The notes beneath the pieces are model-generated. The model did not search any database. It had not been told where the DNA came from and saw nothing but the letters and a program-made list of their open reading frames with translations. Shown in pieces: positions 37,511 to 45,782 of a stretch of DNA of 64,000 bases. The stretch's first letter is position 1. Every line of letters starts with the position of its first letter. This DNA is from Beggiatoa leptomitoformis (GTDB lineage Bacteria > Pseudomonadota > Gammaproteobacteria > Beggiatoales > Beggiatoaceae), in NCBI RefSeq assembly GCF_001305575.3, contig NZ_CP012373.2:1240001-1304000 (forward strand), written 5' to 3'. A program made the translations under genes and the position numbers.

Positions 37511-37586
37511 ACCTTTAACCCTTCTTATTTGATGACAGGCTCTAAGCTAATTGTGTAAATTGTGGTTCAGAACGTGTTTTAATTCC

Positions 37587-39011
37587 CTAAATCCCTTTTT
37601 CAATCGTAGGGTTGTTTGTCAATAACACCACGTGTGCCTGTTTTTCTTCCACAATTAAAATACCCAATAGTTCGCCATTATTCATCGCAACAACGGGCGC
37701 GCCGTGCCAACTAGCAGAAAAGGCTTGTTTATCTTGAATTATCCATGTGGTTTCACGCGCTGTGTAACGTGCTGCATTTAACGGGTGTGGTGGTGTGGTA
37801 GGGCTGCTAATGACTAAGCTATCTTCAGGTGTTTTATGAGTATTTTCTGTCGGGAGTGTTAGGGCTTCATACGTATGGGTATAGGGTAAAATGGCTAAAC
37901 CATCCGCGTAAGGAATCACGGTAGATTTGCTTAAATCAATCTTTAAATCGTTAATTGTCAATTGAACCGCTTGGCTATTTTCAGGAGGAATTAGTAGGTT
38001 ACGTGGTGCTAAAAAACCTTGTGTAATGGGGAGTATCCAGCCTTCTTGTTGTGTCTCGTGCCAAAATGTGTAACGTGTCATGCCTGTATTCTCCCATGTC
38101 AACTGCGCCCATAGTGGTTTCGGTAAATGATTGGGTAGGGTTTTATCAGGGGCTATATATGCTGTCCATTGTAGCCATTCTGTTTCGGGTTCATCAAAGA
38201 GGGTAAAGCGTTCATTCATTTTAGCCGCTATGCCATAGTTGCTAGGAACGGCAAGGCTAATACCGCCAGCAATCACGCTGTAAACAGAATCCATTTGAAA
38301 ATCCACTCCTGTCCAACCAGCCGTTAAACGCATACCGCTAGTTTTCCAAAAACGGGTATTTTCCCGAATTAAGTGTGTGTATTCTGGTTTGATATACGCT
38401 TGTACAACAACGGTGCTACCATCTTGTGCTAAATCAACGGCTAGTATTGTGCCTATGGCAACTTGGCGATACATAATCGGCGCACCCCGTTTTAATATCC
38501 CTTTGCCTTTGGTTTGTAAGAAAATTTCTAAACCACCCGTTTCTAATTCTGTGATGGATAAGGGCATATCTAGCCCGACAAAGTGGGTTTGCTTTGTCTC
38601 CGCGTTGCTGGGTAATACACTGATATAATTTGCCCCGATAACGGTTTCTAAACCGCTTGTGCCTGTAATATCCAGTTGTGGGCGTACAATCCAAAAACGA
38701 CTGCCTTCACGTGCGATGGATTCCGCAGTGGGGGCTAGATGAATATCGACAAGGACTTTTTGTAAATCATCACTTAAGCGCACGTGATAAACCTGTCCGA
38801 TTTCTATGCCGCGATAGCGGAGTGTATCACCGACTTTAATGCCATAACCTTGTTGAAATACGAGGTTTAATGGAACACCTTGTTGCTGATTGGTTTGATA
38901 AAGTAACCCACCGACAATCAAAACCGCTATTAATGGGATTAAAAATGGTCCTGTCCAACGATAGTGAGGTTTTAAGGTTGCGGTTGGGAAATCGTTTGTC
39001 ATTTTACTCAT
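37587..39011 (-). CDS. pqiB: PqiB-like MCE protein of the intermembrane lipid transport type
   Basis: A 474-aa protein with one N-terminal membrane helix (FLIPLIAVLIVGGLLY) and at least two MCE domains (VFQQGYGIKVGDTLRYRGIE and LQTKGKGILKRGAPIMYRQV). A further C-terminal domain ends in NNGELLGILIVEE. By family knowledge PqiB forms periplasmic rings linking the inner and outer membranes. The start at 39011 overlaps the pqiA stop (ATGAGTAA); a longer start at 39032 is possible. E. coli PqiB has three MCE domains, so this one appears shorter. Confidence 0.88.
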   Translation of the reverse strand: MSKMTNDFPTATLKPHYRWTGPFLIPLIAVLIVGGLLYQTNQQQGVPLNLVFQQGYGIKVGDTLRYRGIEIGQVYHVRLSDDLQKVLVDIHLAPTAESIAREGSRFWIVRPQLDITGTSGLETVIGANYISVLPSNAETKQTHFVGLDMPLSITELETGGLEIFLQTKGKGILKRGAPIMYRQVAIGTILAVDLAQDGSTVVVQAYIKPEYTHLIRENTRFWKTSGMRLTAGWTGVDFQMDSVYSVIAGGISLAVPSNYGIAAKMNERFTLFDEPETEWLQWTAYIAPDKTLPNHLPKPLWAQLTWENTGMTRYTFWHETQQEGWILPITQGFLAPRNLLIPPENSQAVQLTINDLKIDLSKSTVIPYADGLAILPYTHTYEALTLPTENTHKTPEDSLVISSPTTPPHPLNAARYTARETTWIIQDKQAFSASWHGAPVVAMNNGELLGILIVEEKQAHVVLLTNNPTIEKGI

Positions 39012-39618
39012 TAGGGATATCCCATAAAACATGTGGATTAAAACTCAAACTTGCGAATAAACTGCATAAAACCAGCAGTGTAAATGCAAGCAATCCTGTC
39101 CCTGCGCTGATGCTGACTAAGCCACCTAATTTGACGAATGCTACTAGGATGGCAACGAGCATGACATCTAACATGCCCCAGCGTCCTAAGAGTTCAACAG
39201 CACGATAGGTTAATGCACGATGATGTGCATGGTGAATCACATTTGTACTGGAAAGAATTAATAAGCTGAGTAATTTGAGCGGTGGGAGAAGAACCGAGAA
39301 TAATAAAACGATACCCCCTACGAACCAATAGCCTTGTCCTAATAAAGTTATTAACCCCATGAATAAGCTATCTTCATGTCGATGTCCTAGTTGTTCAATG
39401 CGTAAAAGTGGTAGGAATAGTGCGGGTAAATAAAAAATTAAGGCTGTGAGGGAAAAAATAATCGTCCATTGATTCCGCGCGTTTTGTTGCCGTGGCAAAG
39501 GGGTGGCGCAACGGGCGCATACGGGTTTTTCTTTGGCAGTATGTGCGGGAATATGTTGAATTAATCCGCAACAGTGACAACTTGCTAGTGGTAAAAAGGT
39601 GTCTGTTTCAGTCATCAT
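39004..39618 (-). CDS. pqiA: PqiA-like membrane protein, single-domain
   Basis: About 204 aa with an N-terminal zinc-ribbon-like pair (CHCCGLI and CARCATPL) and four predicted membrane helices ending in LLVLCSLFASLSFNPHVLW. E. coli PqiA has two such domains (about 417 aa); this one has one. The ATG at 39618 sits in ATGATGACTGA over the gspI stop, so translation is probably coupled. It should be the inner-membrane partner of the PqiB-like protein. Confidence 0.88.
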   Translation of the reverse strand: MMTETDTFLPLASCHCCGLIQHIPAHTAKEKPVCARCATPLPRQQNARNQWTIIFSLTALIFYLPALFLPLLRIEQLGHRHEDSLFMGLITLLGQGYWFVGGIVLLFSVLLPPLKLLSLLILSSTNVIHHAHHRALTYRAVELLGRWGMLDVMLVAILVAFVKLGGLVSISAGTGLLAFTLLVLCSLFASLSFNPHVLWDIPNE

Positions 39619-40033
39619 GCAATGTCGCTGATTGAGATGTGATGGATTGGCTAGCCCCTGCATTTTTGCCGATAAAACCTGTTAATACGGCAATGGCTTC
39701 TGTGTCCGTTTTATCTGGGCGCACTTTTACATCTAAACGTCTTAAATCGTTATCTATGGTGTTAGAAATGGCAACAGTCCAAAACCATTCATGCTCACCC
39801 ATTAGGCTACTGCCTTCGCGTTTGCCTACGGATGGAAATTCATTTGTCAGTTGTATTTCAGCAATAACATTCATTGCAACCCAATGTGCAAGGGTTTGGT
39901 CGCGTAAATAGCCAGCATTGCTAGCATTTTCCCCTGCTGCTTTAATAATCGCGGCTAAAGCAATTGCAAGAATAGCGAGGGCGACCATAACTTCTAATAG
40001 TGTAAAACCACGGTTTGCCGCTTTACCAATCAT
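39608..40033 (-). CDS. gspI: Type II secretion minor pseudopilin GspI
   Basis: A 141-aa protein with the prepilin leader and start (NRGFTLLEVMVALAILAIAL): cleavage after Gly, Glu at +5, a long hydrophobic helix. The body (LAHWVAMNVIAEIQLTNEFP, DLRRLDVKVRP) matches GspI. It overlaps gspH by 11 nt and pqiA by 11 nt. With GspH, J and K it caps the pseudopilus tip; gspG, J and K are not in the window. Confidence 0.93.
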   Translation of the reverse strand: MIGKAANRGFTLLEVMVALAILAIALAAIIKAAGENASNAGYLRDQTLAHWVAMNVIAEIQLTNEFPSVGKREGSSLMGEHEWFWTVAISNTIDNDLRRLDVKVRPDKTDTEAIAVLTGFIGKNAGASQSITSQSATLHDD

Positions 40034-40589
40034 CGCGTGTCACCGTTAGATTACCCAAATTATTACTTTTGATAACATAGCTTAAGCGGGTGTTGATTGC
40101 GCTACGGAGTCGTAACGTAAACGGGGTAAATTCACCACTGCTAAAAATAACAATTTGTGGTGTATGTGTTGTTGTGTCCTCAGATAATACTTTTTTACCC
40201 TCTACTTGCAATTCTGCCTGTATATTGGCAGTAAATTGACGGGGGCGACGTAATTCATCATTTTCTAGTAATTTCCATTGATTTTCTTCGTTTAAATGAT
40301 AAAAATAATACCCTTCTGTTTCTATATAAAGCCCTTGTTCTTCTGACTGTAAAATGGCTTCCTGACTTGTTAAGGTCAATAATGCAACAATCCGTTCTGC
40401 TTCATTTTGTAGCTGCCTGTCTAATCCCCCGTCATTGATAGCCAAACTCGCCACGCTAAGAATAATACCGATAATAATCGCCGTTACTAACAATTCAATC
40501 AGTGTAAAACCACGCATATTACTTGAGGTTTTACAGCTAACTGTTTGAGTCGTCAGCAATCGTGGTGCAGGAAAAATATAACATGGCAT
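40023..40589 (-). CDS. gspH: Type II secretion minor pseudopilin GspH
   Basis: The prepilin signature is RGFTLIELLVTAIIIGIILS (Phe +1, Glu +5). From ATG 40589 (GAGAG 8 nt upstream) the leader is about 27 residues. A shorter start at ATG 40517 would leave only three leader residues and has no ribosome site. The globular part (GGLDRQLQNEAERIVALLTL, then QEAILQSEEQGLYIETEGY) is GspH-like. It is the first of four overlapping minus-strand genes. Confidence 0.9.
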   Translation of the reverse strand: MPCYIFPAPRLLTTQTVSCKTSSNMRGFTLIELLVTAIIIGIILSVASLAINDGGLDRQLQNEAERIVALLTLTSQEAILQSEEQGLYIETEGYYFYHLNEENQWKLLENDELRRPRQFTANIQAELQVEGKKVLSEDTTTHTPQIVIFSSGEFTPFTLRLRSAINTRLSYVIKSNNLGNLTVTRDDW

Positions 40590-40758
40590 AGTTAATGCTC
40601 TCAGTAAAACTATGAAACTAACAAGCCGTTGTTTCCTCTGTATGAAAAAAAACCTAGACCTACAGATGTGGCTCACGATATGCCCTAAGCGCAATCATCG
40701 CGCATCATCCTTTCATCAGGTAGGTTATGGCACAAACGCAGTGTAGAGGAAATATTCT

Positions 40759-40914
40759 ATGAAAGTCGAAAAATTATTGATACCAGTCATTACATTACTG
40801 GTTTTTTTCGCTATTTTAAGTTGGTATGAGGAACAAATTCCATCCCGTGTTCCGCCCACTCAACTCATTCAGTCTGCGGATAAAATACCCGCTGTCAAAA
40901 ATTCTGGTAGTTAA
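40759..40914 (+). CDS. 51-aa single-helix membrane protein
   Basis: A short frame too small for most gene finders. AGAGGA lies 8 nt before the ATG. It starts with MKVEKLLIPVITLLVFFAIL, an inner-membrane helix, followed by a charged and Pro-rich outer part that ends in KIPAVKNSGS. No family is recognised. It stands alone between divergent gspH and the tRNA gene. Confidence 0.55.
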   Translation: MKVEKLLIPVITLLVFFAILSWYEEQIPSRVPPTQLIQSADKIPAVKNSGS

Positions 40915-41020
40915 TCAAACAGGGTTTAAAACCATATAACACGCCTGTGGTATGCTTAAAATAGATATTTATCGCGACAAAAAAAGCATAAAAAGGCTAT
41001 ACAGGGAAGAAGAATGGCTA

Positions 41021-41026
41021 TATAAT
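41021..41026 (+). promoter_or_regulatory. Putative -10 box of tRNA-Pro
   Basis: TATAAT at 41021-41026, 15 nt before the tRNA 5' end, a standard place. No consensus -35 box is seen. Confidence 0.55.
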
Positions 41027-41040
41027 GCTTGCTCTTTAAA

Positions 41041-41117
<77 letters not shown>

Positions 41118-41194
41118 GGTTTTTCCTTTCTCAGTTTTTTATCTCCGCTTTTATTTTTCTCCATTAATTTCAAATTATTAGCACGTTTTTTCTA

Positions 41195-43999
41195 TCATTC
41201 TAACCAATGTTCTGGGGTTTTTGGTACACCATCGCGTTGTGTTTTGTGATGAAAACGACTTAATTCTTTTACGTCATCAATTTTGCAGCCGTTTTGAATC
41301 ATTTCGCTGACACTCGCAAAACCAGACGGTAAAACTATCAGTGAGCCGTTTAAATCAGCAATGGGTGATGTGATGATAATGTCGCCATCAATCCCTAAAT
41401 CTGAAGACGCATCTACAATACTATTTGATGCAATAAATTCTTTGGTGTTTAAATAAATATTTCCACCATTTCCCCCACTGGCTTGAGCGATAATGTCGCT
41501 GTTTTCTAACACAATAAAAATGGGAGAATCAACGGTAACGTTGCCACCATTACCAGCACCATCTTGTACACTGGTTGTTATTTTACAATCTTGTAAATGT
41601 AAAAGAGTCCCAATTTTTAGCGTAATCTCCCCGCCCCCTGCATTAACTGCTTCAGTACTGATTTTACCCTGTGTTTGCAGATTTGCGCGTTGCGTAAAGA
41701 GATAAATTGAGCCTGCATGTCCGCTACCTGCGCTTGCTGTGGAGATGTTGGCATTATCCGTGAGGGTGAATGAATCGGCATAAAGGCGAATCGTGCCACC
41801 ATCACCACCGTTGCTATAGGGGCTTTCTGTGCGTGCATAAATCCCGCTTTGGGAAATACTCGCAGCACTTTTATTCATATCCTCTTCAAAACTTTTTTGT
41901 GCCTTATTCGCTGGTAATAACGCGATGTGTTGCGAATCACCACGAATGATGATTTCTGTTGCTGTCACATCAATATCACCGCCTTGTCTGCTGTTATTTG
42001 TACTGCTACTCAAAATTGCACCATTTTCTAAAACTAAACGCTGACTTTTAATGTTAATTTTACCCGCATTACCTGCTTGTCCTGTTTCCACCTGTGAAGC
42101 GTTAGAACGTGCGTAAATACCTGTTCCTAAGCCTTCGTCAGTTTCACCATAAGGATTTACGCCACTCAGTATCATGTCACCCGCAACCGTAATATGAATT
42201 TCGCCTGCATGGTTCGCAATGCTATTTGTCGAGGCGAGTGAATTGCTGGATATTTTCGCACCATCTTGCATCTGTAATGTCCCTGCCGTTATAGTAATTT
42301 TCCCCCCTTCACCCACATTAAGAATTGTTCGTGCCCCTTCTGAATTGGCAATAATACCGCTACTACTGCCGTTAGCACTTGTTCCCTGTAGCTGTAAGGT
42401 ATTTTGTACATTGATGGTAATGTTGCCACCGTTGCCCTTACCCGTTGTGGTTGCCAATATTAATGCACCATCATTTAATTGGAGTTCTCCCGCTTCAATC
42501 AGAATTTCTCCACCGCCCCCACCTAAACTTCCGCCTAATACCCGTGCAAGAATACGGCTACCTGTGCCATTACTGGCTTGTACTCCCCTTAACACTAAGG
42601 TATCACTGGCTTTAATGGTGTAATCGCCTAAATCACCCTGTCCACGTGTTCCGCCTTCTATACCCGCACCCGCTTCAATAAAAATATTTTTTGCCTCCAG
42701 TAATACACTATTTGCATTGCCACTTGTAGCGGTACGGCTGACATTATCAACCGTGATACCCGCACGCCAATGTGTTGGTGATTCACCTTGAAAAAGAATG
42801 GTTTCACCTGCGTGAAAAGTCACAAATCCACCACTCCCTGTTCCTTCAACACTGCCAATAAAATGTCCGCCTTCTTCAAAAAAAATATTGTTAGCCTTGA
42901 GCGTGACATCACTAGATTGTCCGCCATTGGGGTCTTTACTGTAGGTATAAGCGGCGATAGAGCTAGCACGTTGTTCTTCTCCCGCTGAATTATTTCCATG
43001 CAACCAAATATTTTCTTGCGCTTCTAAAATAATATCGGTTGCATCGCCACGTCCAAATGTATGTGTAAATAATTCACTACCGTCTTGAAAGGCTATATTT
43101 TCTGCTTTGATATATATCAATCCACCCGCTTGGTCTTGGCTATAACTACGTAAATGACTACGTTGTAAAATAAAATCACCTGCTCGAATAAAAATACTCC
43201 CGCCGCCATCACCGCTCACATCCAGATAGGTATTTTGTAAATGGACGGTATTAAATAAGCTATTATTTTTTGTAATAATTCCTTGTGCATTGAGTTCAAC
43301 TGTAGCCGCGCTTTTTAAGCCGACTAAATCAATGCGCCCATTTTTCGCGCTAATAACGGCGGCAGCATCAACAGCAGGAATAAATCCTTCTTCCTCTGGT
43401 GATAAATAAAAATTTTCCCCTTGAATATGTATTTCTCCACCGATTAAGGCGAATGATTGCCCTTCGTCAACACTTAAATGACTATTATTTAGGCTGATAG
43501 CGGCAGGATTTTCATGTAAAAAGCCAAAAGCATGAATCGGCGCGCTACTTAATAAGGCTGATGTTTGGTGTGCGTTAAATTCTTTTCCATCTTGAAAGAT
43601 AAGGCTGTCAGCAGTAGAAAGATAAAACCCGCCCCGCACGTCAATTTCTGCATGTTGTCCGACAATAACCCCATTTGGATTAATAAAATAAAAATCGGCA
43701 TGGGGAATTGTGCTCCGTAGCGTTCCATCTAAAACAGAAACTTGATTTCCTGTTACACGACTAATAACCCGCTCAAGGGTATCAACCCCTGTAAAGGTCG
43801 CACTTTCGCCTTGTTTTAGGCTAAATTCGCTAAAACTATGAAATAAATTGTTTCCCTGCTGCTGTCCTAAACTCGCCTCGATTTGGTAATCAGGGGCAGA
43901 TAATGCCGTCTGTTTCCCCAAAGAACCGTCAAGAACAACATCGGCCCAAGCAAAACAGGGTAAACAAGTGAATAAACTAGATAATATGATTGATTTCAT
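41195..43999 (-). CDS. Filamentous-haemagglutinin-type exoprotein (two-partner secretion TpsA)
   Basis: A 934-aa protein. The signal peptide (SIILSSLFTCLPCFAWA) is followed by the TPS/haemagglutination domain, with LFHSFSEFSLKQGESATFTG, VTGNQVSVLDG and FYFINPNGVIVGQHAEIDV. Beta-helix repeats follow (about residues 200-880), each with small Gly/Asn motifs such as GGDIDVTATEIIIRG and NGGNVTVDSP. These repeats are typical of FHA-like adhesins in filamentous sulfur bacteria and cyanobacteria. The C-terminus ends HHKTQRDGVPKTPEHWLE. No TpsB partner pore is in the window, so secretion depends on one elsewhere. A GGATG lies 4-9 nt before the ATG. Confidence 0.92.
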   Translation of the reverse strand: MKSIILSSLFTCLPCFAWADVVLDGSLGKQTALSAPDYQIEASLGQQQGNNLFHSFSEFSLKQGESATFTGVDTLERVISRVTGNQVSVLDGTLRSTIPHADFYFINPNGVIVGQHAEIDVRGGFYLSTADSLIFQDGKEFNAHQTSALLSSAPIHAFGFLHENPAAISLNNSHLSVDEGQSFALIGGEIHIQGENFYLSPEEEGFIPAVDAAAVISAKNGRIDLVGLKSAATVELNAQGIITKNNSLFNTVHLQNTYLDVSGDGGGSIFIRAGDFILQRSHLRSYSQDQAGGLIYIKAENIAFQDGSELFTHTFGRGDATDIILEAQENIWLHGNNSAGEEQRASSIAAYTYSKDPNGGQSSDVTLKANNIFFEEGGHFIGSVEGTGSGGFVTFHAGETILFQGESPTHWRAGITVDNVSRTATSGNANSVLLEAKNIFIEAGAGIEGGTRGQGDLGDYTIKASDTLVLRGVQASNGTGSRILARVLGGSLGGGGGEILIEAGELQLNDGALILATTTGKGNGGNITINVQNTLQLQGTSANGSSSGIIANSEGARTILNVGEGGKITITAGTLQMQDGAKISSNSLASTNSIANHAGEIHITVAGDMILSGVNPYGETDEGLGTGIYARSNASQVETGQAGNAGKINIKSQRLVLENGAILSSSTNNSRQGGDIDVTATEIIIRGDSQHIALLPANKAQKSFEEDMNKSAASISQSGIYARTESPYSNGGDGGTIRLYADSFTLTDNANISTASAGSGHAGSIYLFTQRANLQTQGKISTEAVNAGGGEITLKIGTLLHLQDCKITTSVQDGAGNGGNVTVDSPIFIVLENSDIIAQASGGNGGNIYLNTKEFIASNSIVDASSDLGIDGDIIITSPIADLNGSLIVLPSGFASVSEMIQNGCKIDDVKELSRFHHKTQRDGVPKTPEHWLE

Positions 44000-44505
44000 A
44001 AGACATCCATTATTAAGCCATTTTTTTGATTGATAGACGGTTTAAATCGGAATTTTCAGACATGAGTAGATTATTTTTCCGTTTTTAAATTCTGAAAAGC
44101 TTACTAATCCTGAGAATTTTGATGCAGATAGTTTTGTAAGATGGATAACACTCGCAGTAATATCCGTTGTTTATTATTTTTATAGTCAATCAAAAGATAA
44201 AATATCTTTATTTACAGTATATTATATTTATTTTATTGAATTTTGTAACTTGACATTTTCAAGCGTGGCGATTTTCCATCCTCTTTTTATCGGAAAGTTT
44301 TGGAATAAACCCTTCCCTGTTTTTTCTTTTATCGTTTGATATATTTTGTTAAATCAATCATTATTTTTCAGGGCTACATCCATTTATCATGCTTACAAAC
44401 TCATACTTGACATTTAAATAATAAAATACATACATGGAGTTATTGATTAAAACTAAAATTTAAGATAGTCTTAATCATGAGAATCGTTTTATAGGAGTAA
44501 ATACA
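44000..44505. other. Intergenic region between divergent genes
   Basis: About 506 bases between divergent FHA and YhaO-like genes. It holds one minus-strand copy of the dispersed repeat (44103-44134). No gene is seen. Confidence 0.5.
44103..44134 (-). repeat. Dispersed intergenic repeat copy
   Basis: On the minus strand it reads CTATCTGCATCAAAATTCTC followed by AGGATTAG, the same core as the copies at 30548 and 56598 with a few changes. Confidence 0.55.
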
Positions 44506-45750
44506 ATGAAATTTATCCATGCTGCGGATATTCATTTAGACAGTCCCTTATGTGGGTTAGCACGGTATGAAGGTGTACCCGCAGAACAGATGCAAAGTGC
44601 GACCCGTCGAGCATTTATCAATCTGGTCGATTTGGCTTGTACTGAGGCGGTTGATTTTCTGCTGATTGCAGGAGATTTATATGATGTAGATTGGAAAGAT
44701 TACAACACAGGATTATTTTTTAATCAGCAAATGAGTCGCTTACGTGAGGCGAATATTCCTGTATTTATTGTTTTGGGTAATCATGATGCGGGAAATAGCA
44801 TCACTAAACAATTACGCTTGCCTGATAATGTGAAAGAATTTAGCACTACCCATCCTGAAACAGTGATATTAGAGAAGATAGGGGTTGCGATTCATGGACA
44901 AAGTTTTGCGACAAAAGCCGTAACAGAAGATTTAAGTGCTGATTATCCTACAGCAATCGCAGGTTATTATAATATTGGGTTACTCCATACCGCCGTTAAT
45001 GGACGCGAAGGTCACGCGAATTATGCACCATGTAGTCTGCAAGGCTTATTAGCGCATGGCTATGATTATTGGGCATTAGGGCATGTGCATAACCGTGAAG
45101 TATTACATGAAGAACCGTTTGTTGTCTTTTCTGGCAATTTACAAGGGCGACATGTACGGGAAACGGGCGCGAAAGGCTGCACATTAGTCACAGTCACCGA
45201 CCATAAAACAACCTTAAGCCATTGTGCGGTTGACGTGTTGCGTTGGGCAGTATGTTCTTTAGATGTGAGTAATGTTACAACGGCTGATGAAATCGTGGAT
45301 AAAGCGCGAGAAGCGGTGTTAGACACTTTGCAAACGGCGGATGGTCGTCCACTCGCATTGCGGGTTGTCATTGACGGCGCATGTCCTGCTCATGCTGAAT
45401 TACATAGCAATCCTGAACGCTGGAGTAATGATATTCGGGCAGTTGCAACCGATGTCGGTTTAGGCAATGTGTGGGTAGAAAAAATCCATTTGCATACACA
45501 CCCCATTAATAGCACCCGTTTTCAGGATGACAGCCCTTTTGATGAGCTTTTACAAACCCTACGCACTTTGCCACAAGATGGTGATAGTTTATTAGCGTTA
45601 GGTTCGGAATTACGTCATTTAAAACAAGCCTTACCCATGGAAGCGCGTTTTAGTGAATATGGATTTGACCCTGAAGACCCTGATACGCTTCGGCAAATGT
45701 TAAATCGGGTAGAAGGTTTTTTAATGGGACGCTTATTAGCACAAGCTTAA
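44506..45750 (+). CDS. YhaO/SbcD-like DNA exonuclease (metallophosphoesterase)
   Basis: A 414-aa protein. Metallophosphoesterase motifs in order: FIHAADIHLDSP, LLIAGDLYD, VLGNHD, GLLHTAVNG and WALGHVHNR. The C-terminal half continues as in YhaO (414-418 aa). It likely acts as an Mre11-type nuclease in DNA repair. YhaO is usually followed by the large YhaN SMC-like ATPase; here the next gene is a histidine kinase on the other strand, so the partner is missing or elsewhere. AGGAG lies 8 nt before the ATG. Confidence 0.9.
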   Translation: MKFIHAADIHLDSPLCGLARYEGVPAEQMQSATRRAFINLVDLACTEAVDFLLIAGDLYDVDWKDYNTGLFFNQQMSRLREANIPVFIVLGNHDAGNSITKQLRLPDNVKEFSTTHPETVILEKIGVAIHGQSFATKAVTEDLSADYPTAIAGYYNIGLLHTAVNGREGHANYAPCSLQGLLAHGYDYWALGHVHNREVLHEEPFVVFSGNLQGRHVRETGAKGCTLVTVTDHKTTLSHCAVDVLRWAVCSLDVSNVTTADEIVDKAREAVLDTLQTADGRPLALRVVIDGACPAHAELHSNPERWSNDIRAVATDVGLGNVWVEKIHLHTHPINSTRFQDDSPFDELLQTLRTLPQDGDSLLALGSELRHLKQALPMEARFSEYGFDPEDPDTLRQMLNRVEGFLMGRLLAQA

Positions 45751-45782
45751 TCTTTAGGAATAACAAGATGAATTAAAACGAA

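Larger units (their letters stand above)
35814..37542. mobile_element. IS5-family element (IS427/DUF4096-like), interrupted by an IS630-type element
   Basis: Inverted ends are visible: left GAGCGTGTCATCAAATAG from 35814, right complement GAGCCTGTCATCAAATAA ending at 37542. A TA flanks both ends (35812-35813 and 37543-37544), fitting a 2-bp target duplication. The transposase reading frame is split by the insertion at 36178-37053. Beyond that, GAACCACAATT at 35751 and its complement at 37558-37568 also form an outer inverted repeat of unknown origin. Confidence 0.8.

Noticed and set aside
42219-42623. Frames inside the FHA-type gene on the opposite strand
   Set aside because: They are Pro/Val-rich shadows of the Gly/Asn-rich beta-helix repeats; no start site and no family.
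41195-43999. Tandem repeats that might be a CRISPR array or DNA repeat
   Set aside because: The periodicity is that of protein beta-helix coils with variable length; the DNA repeats are not exact and have no unique spacers.
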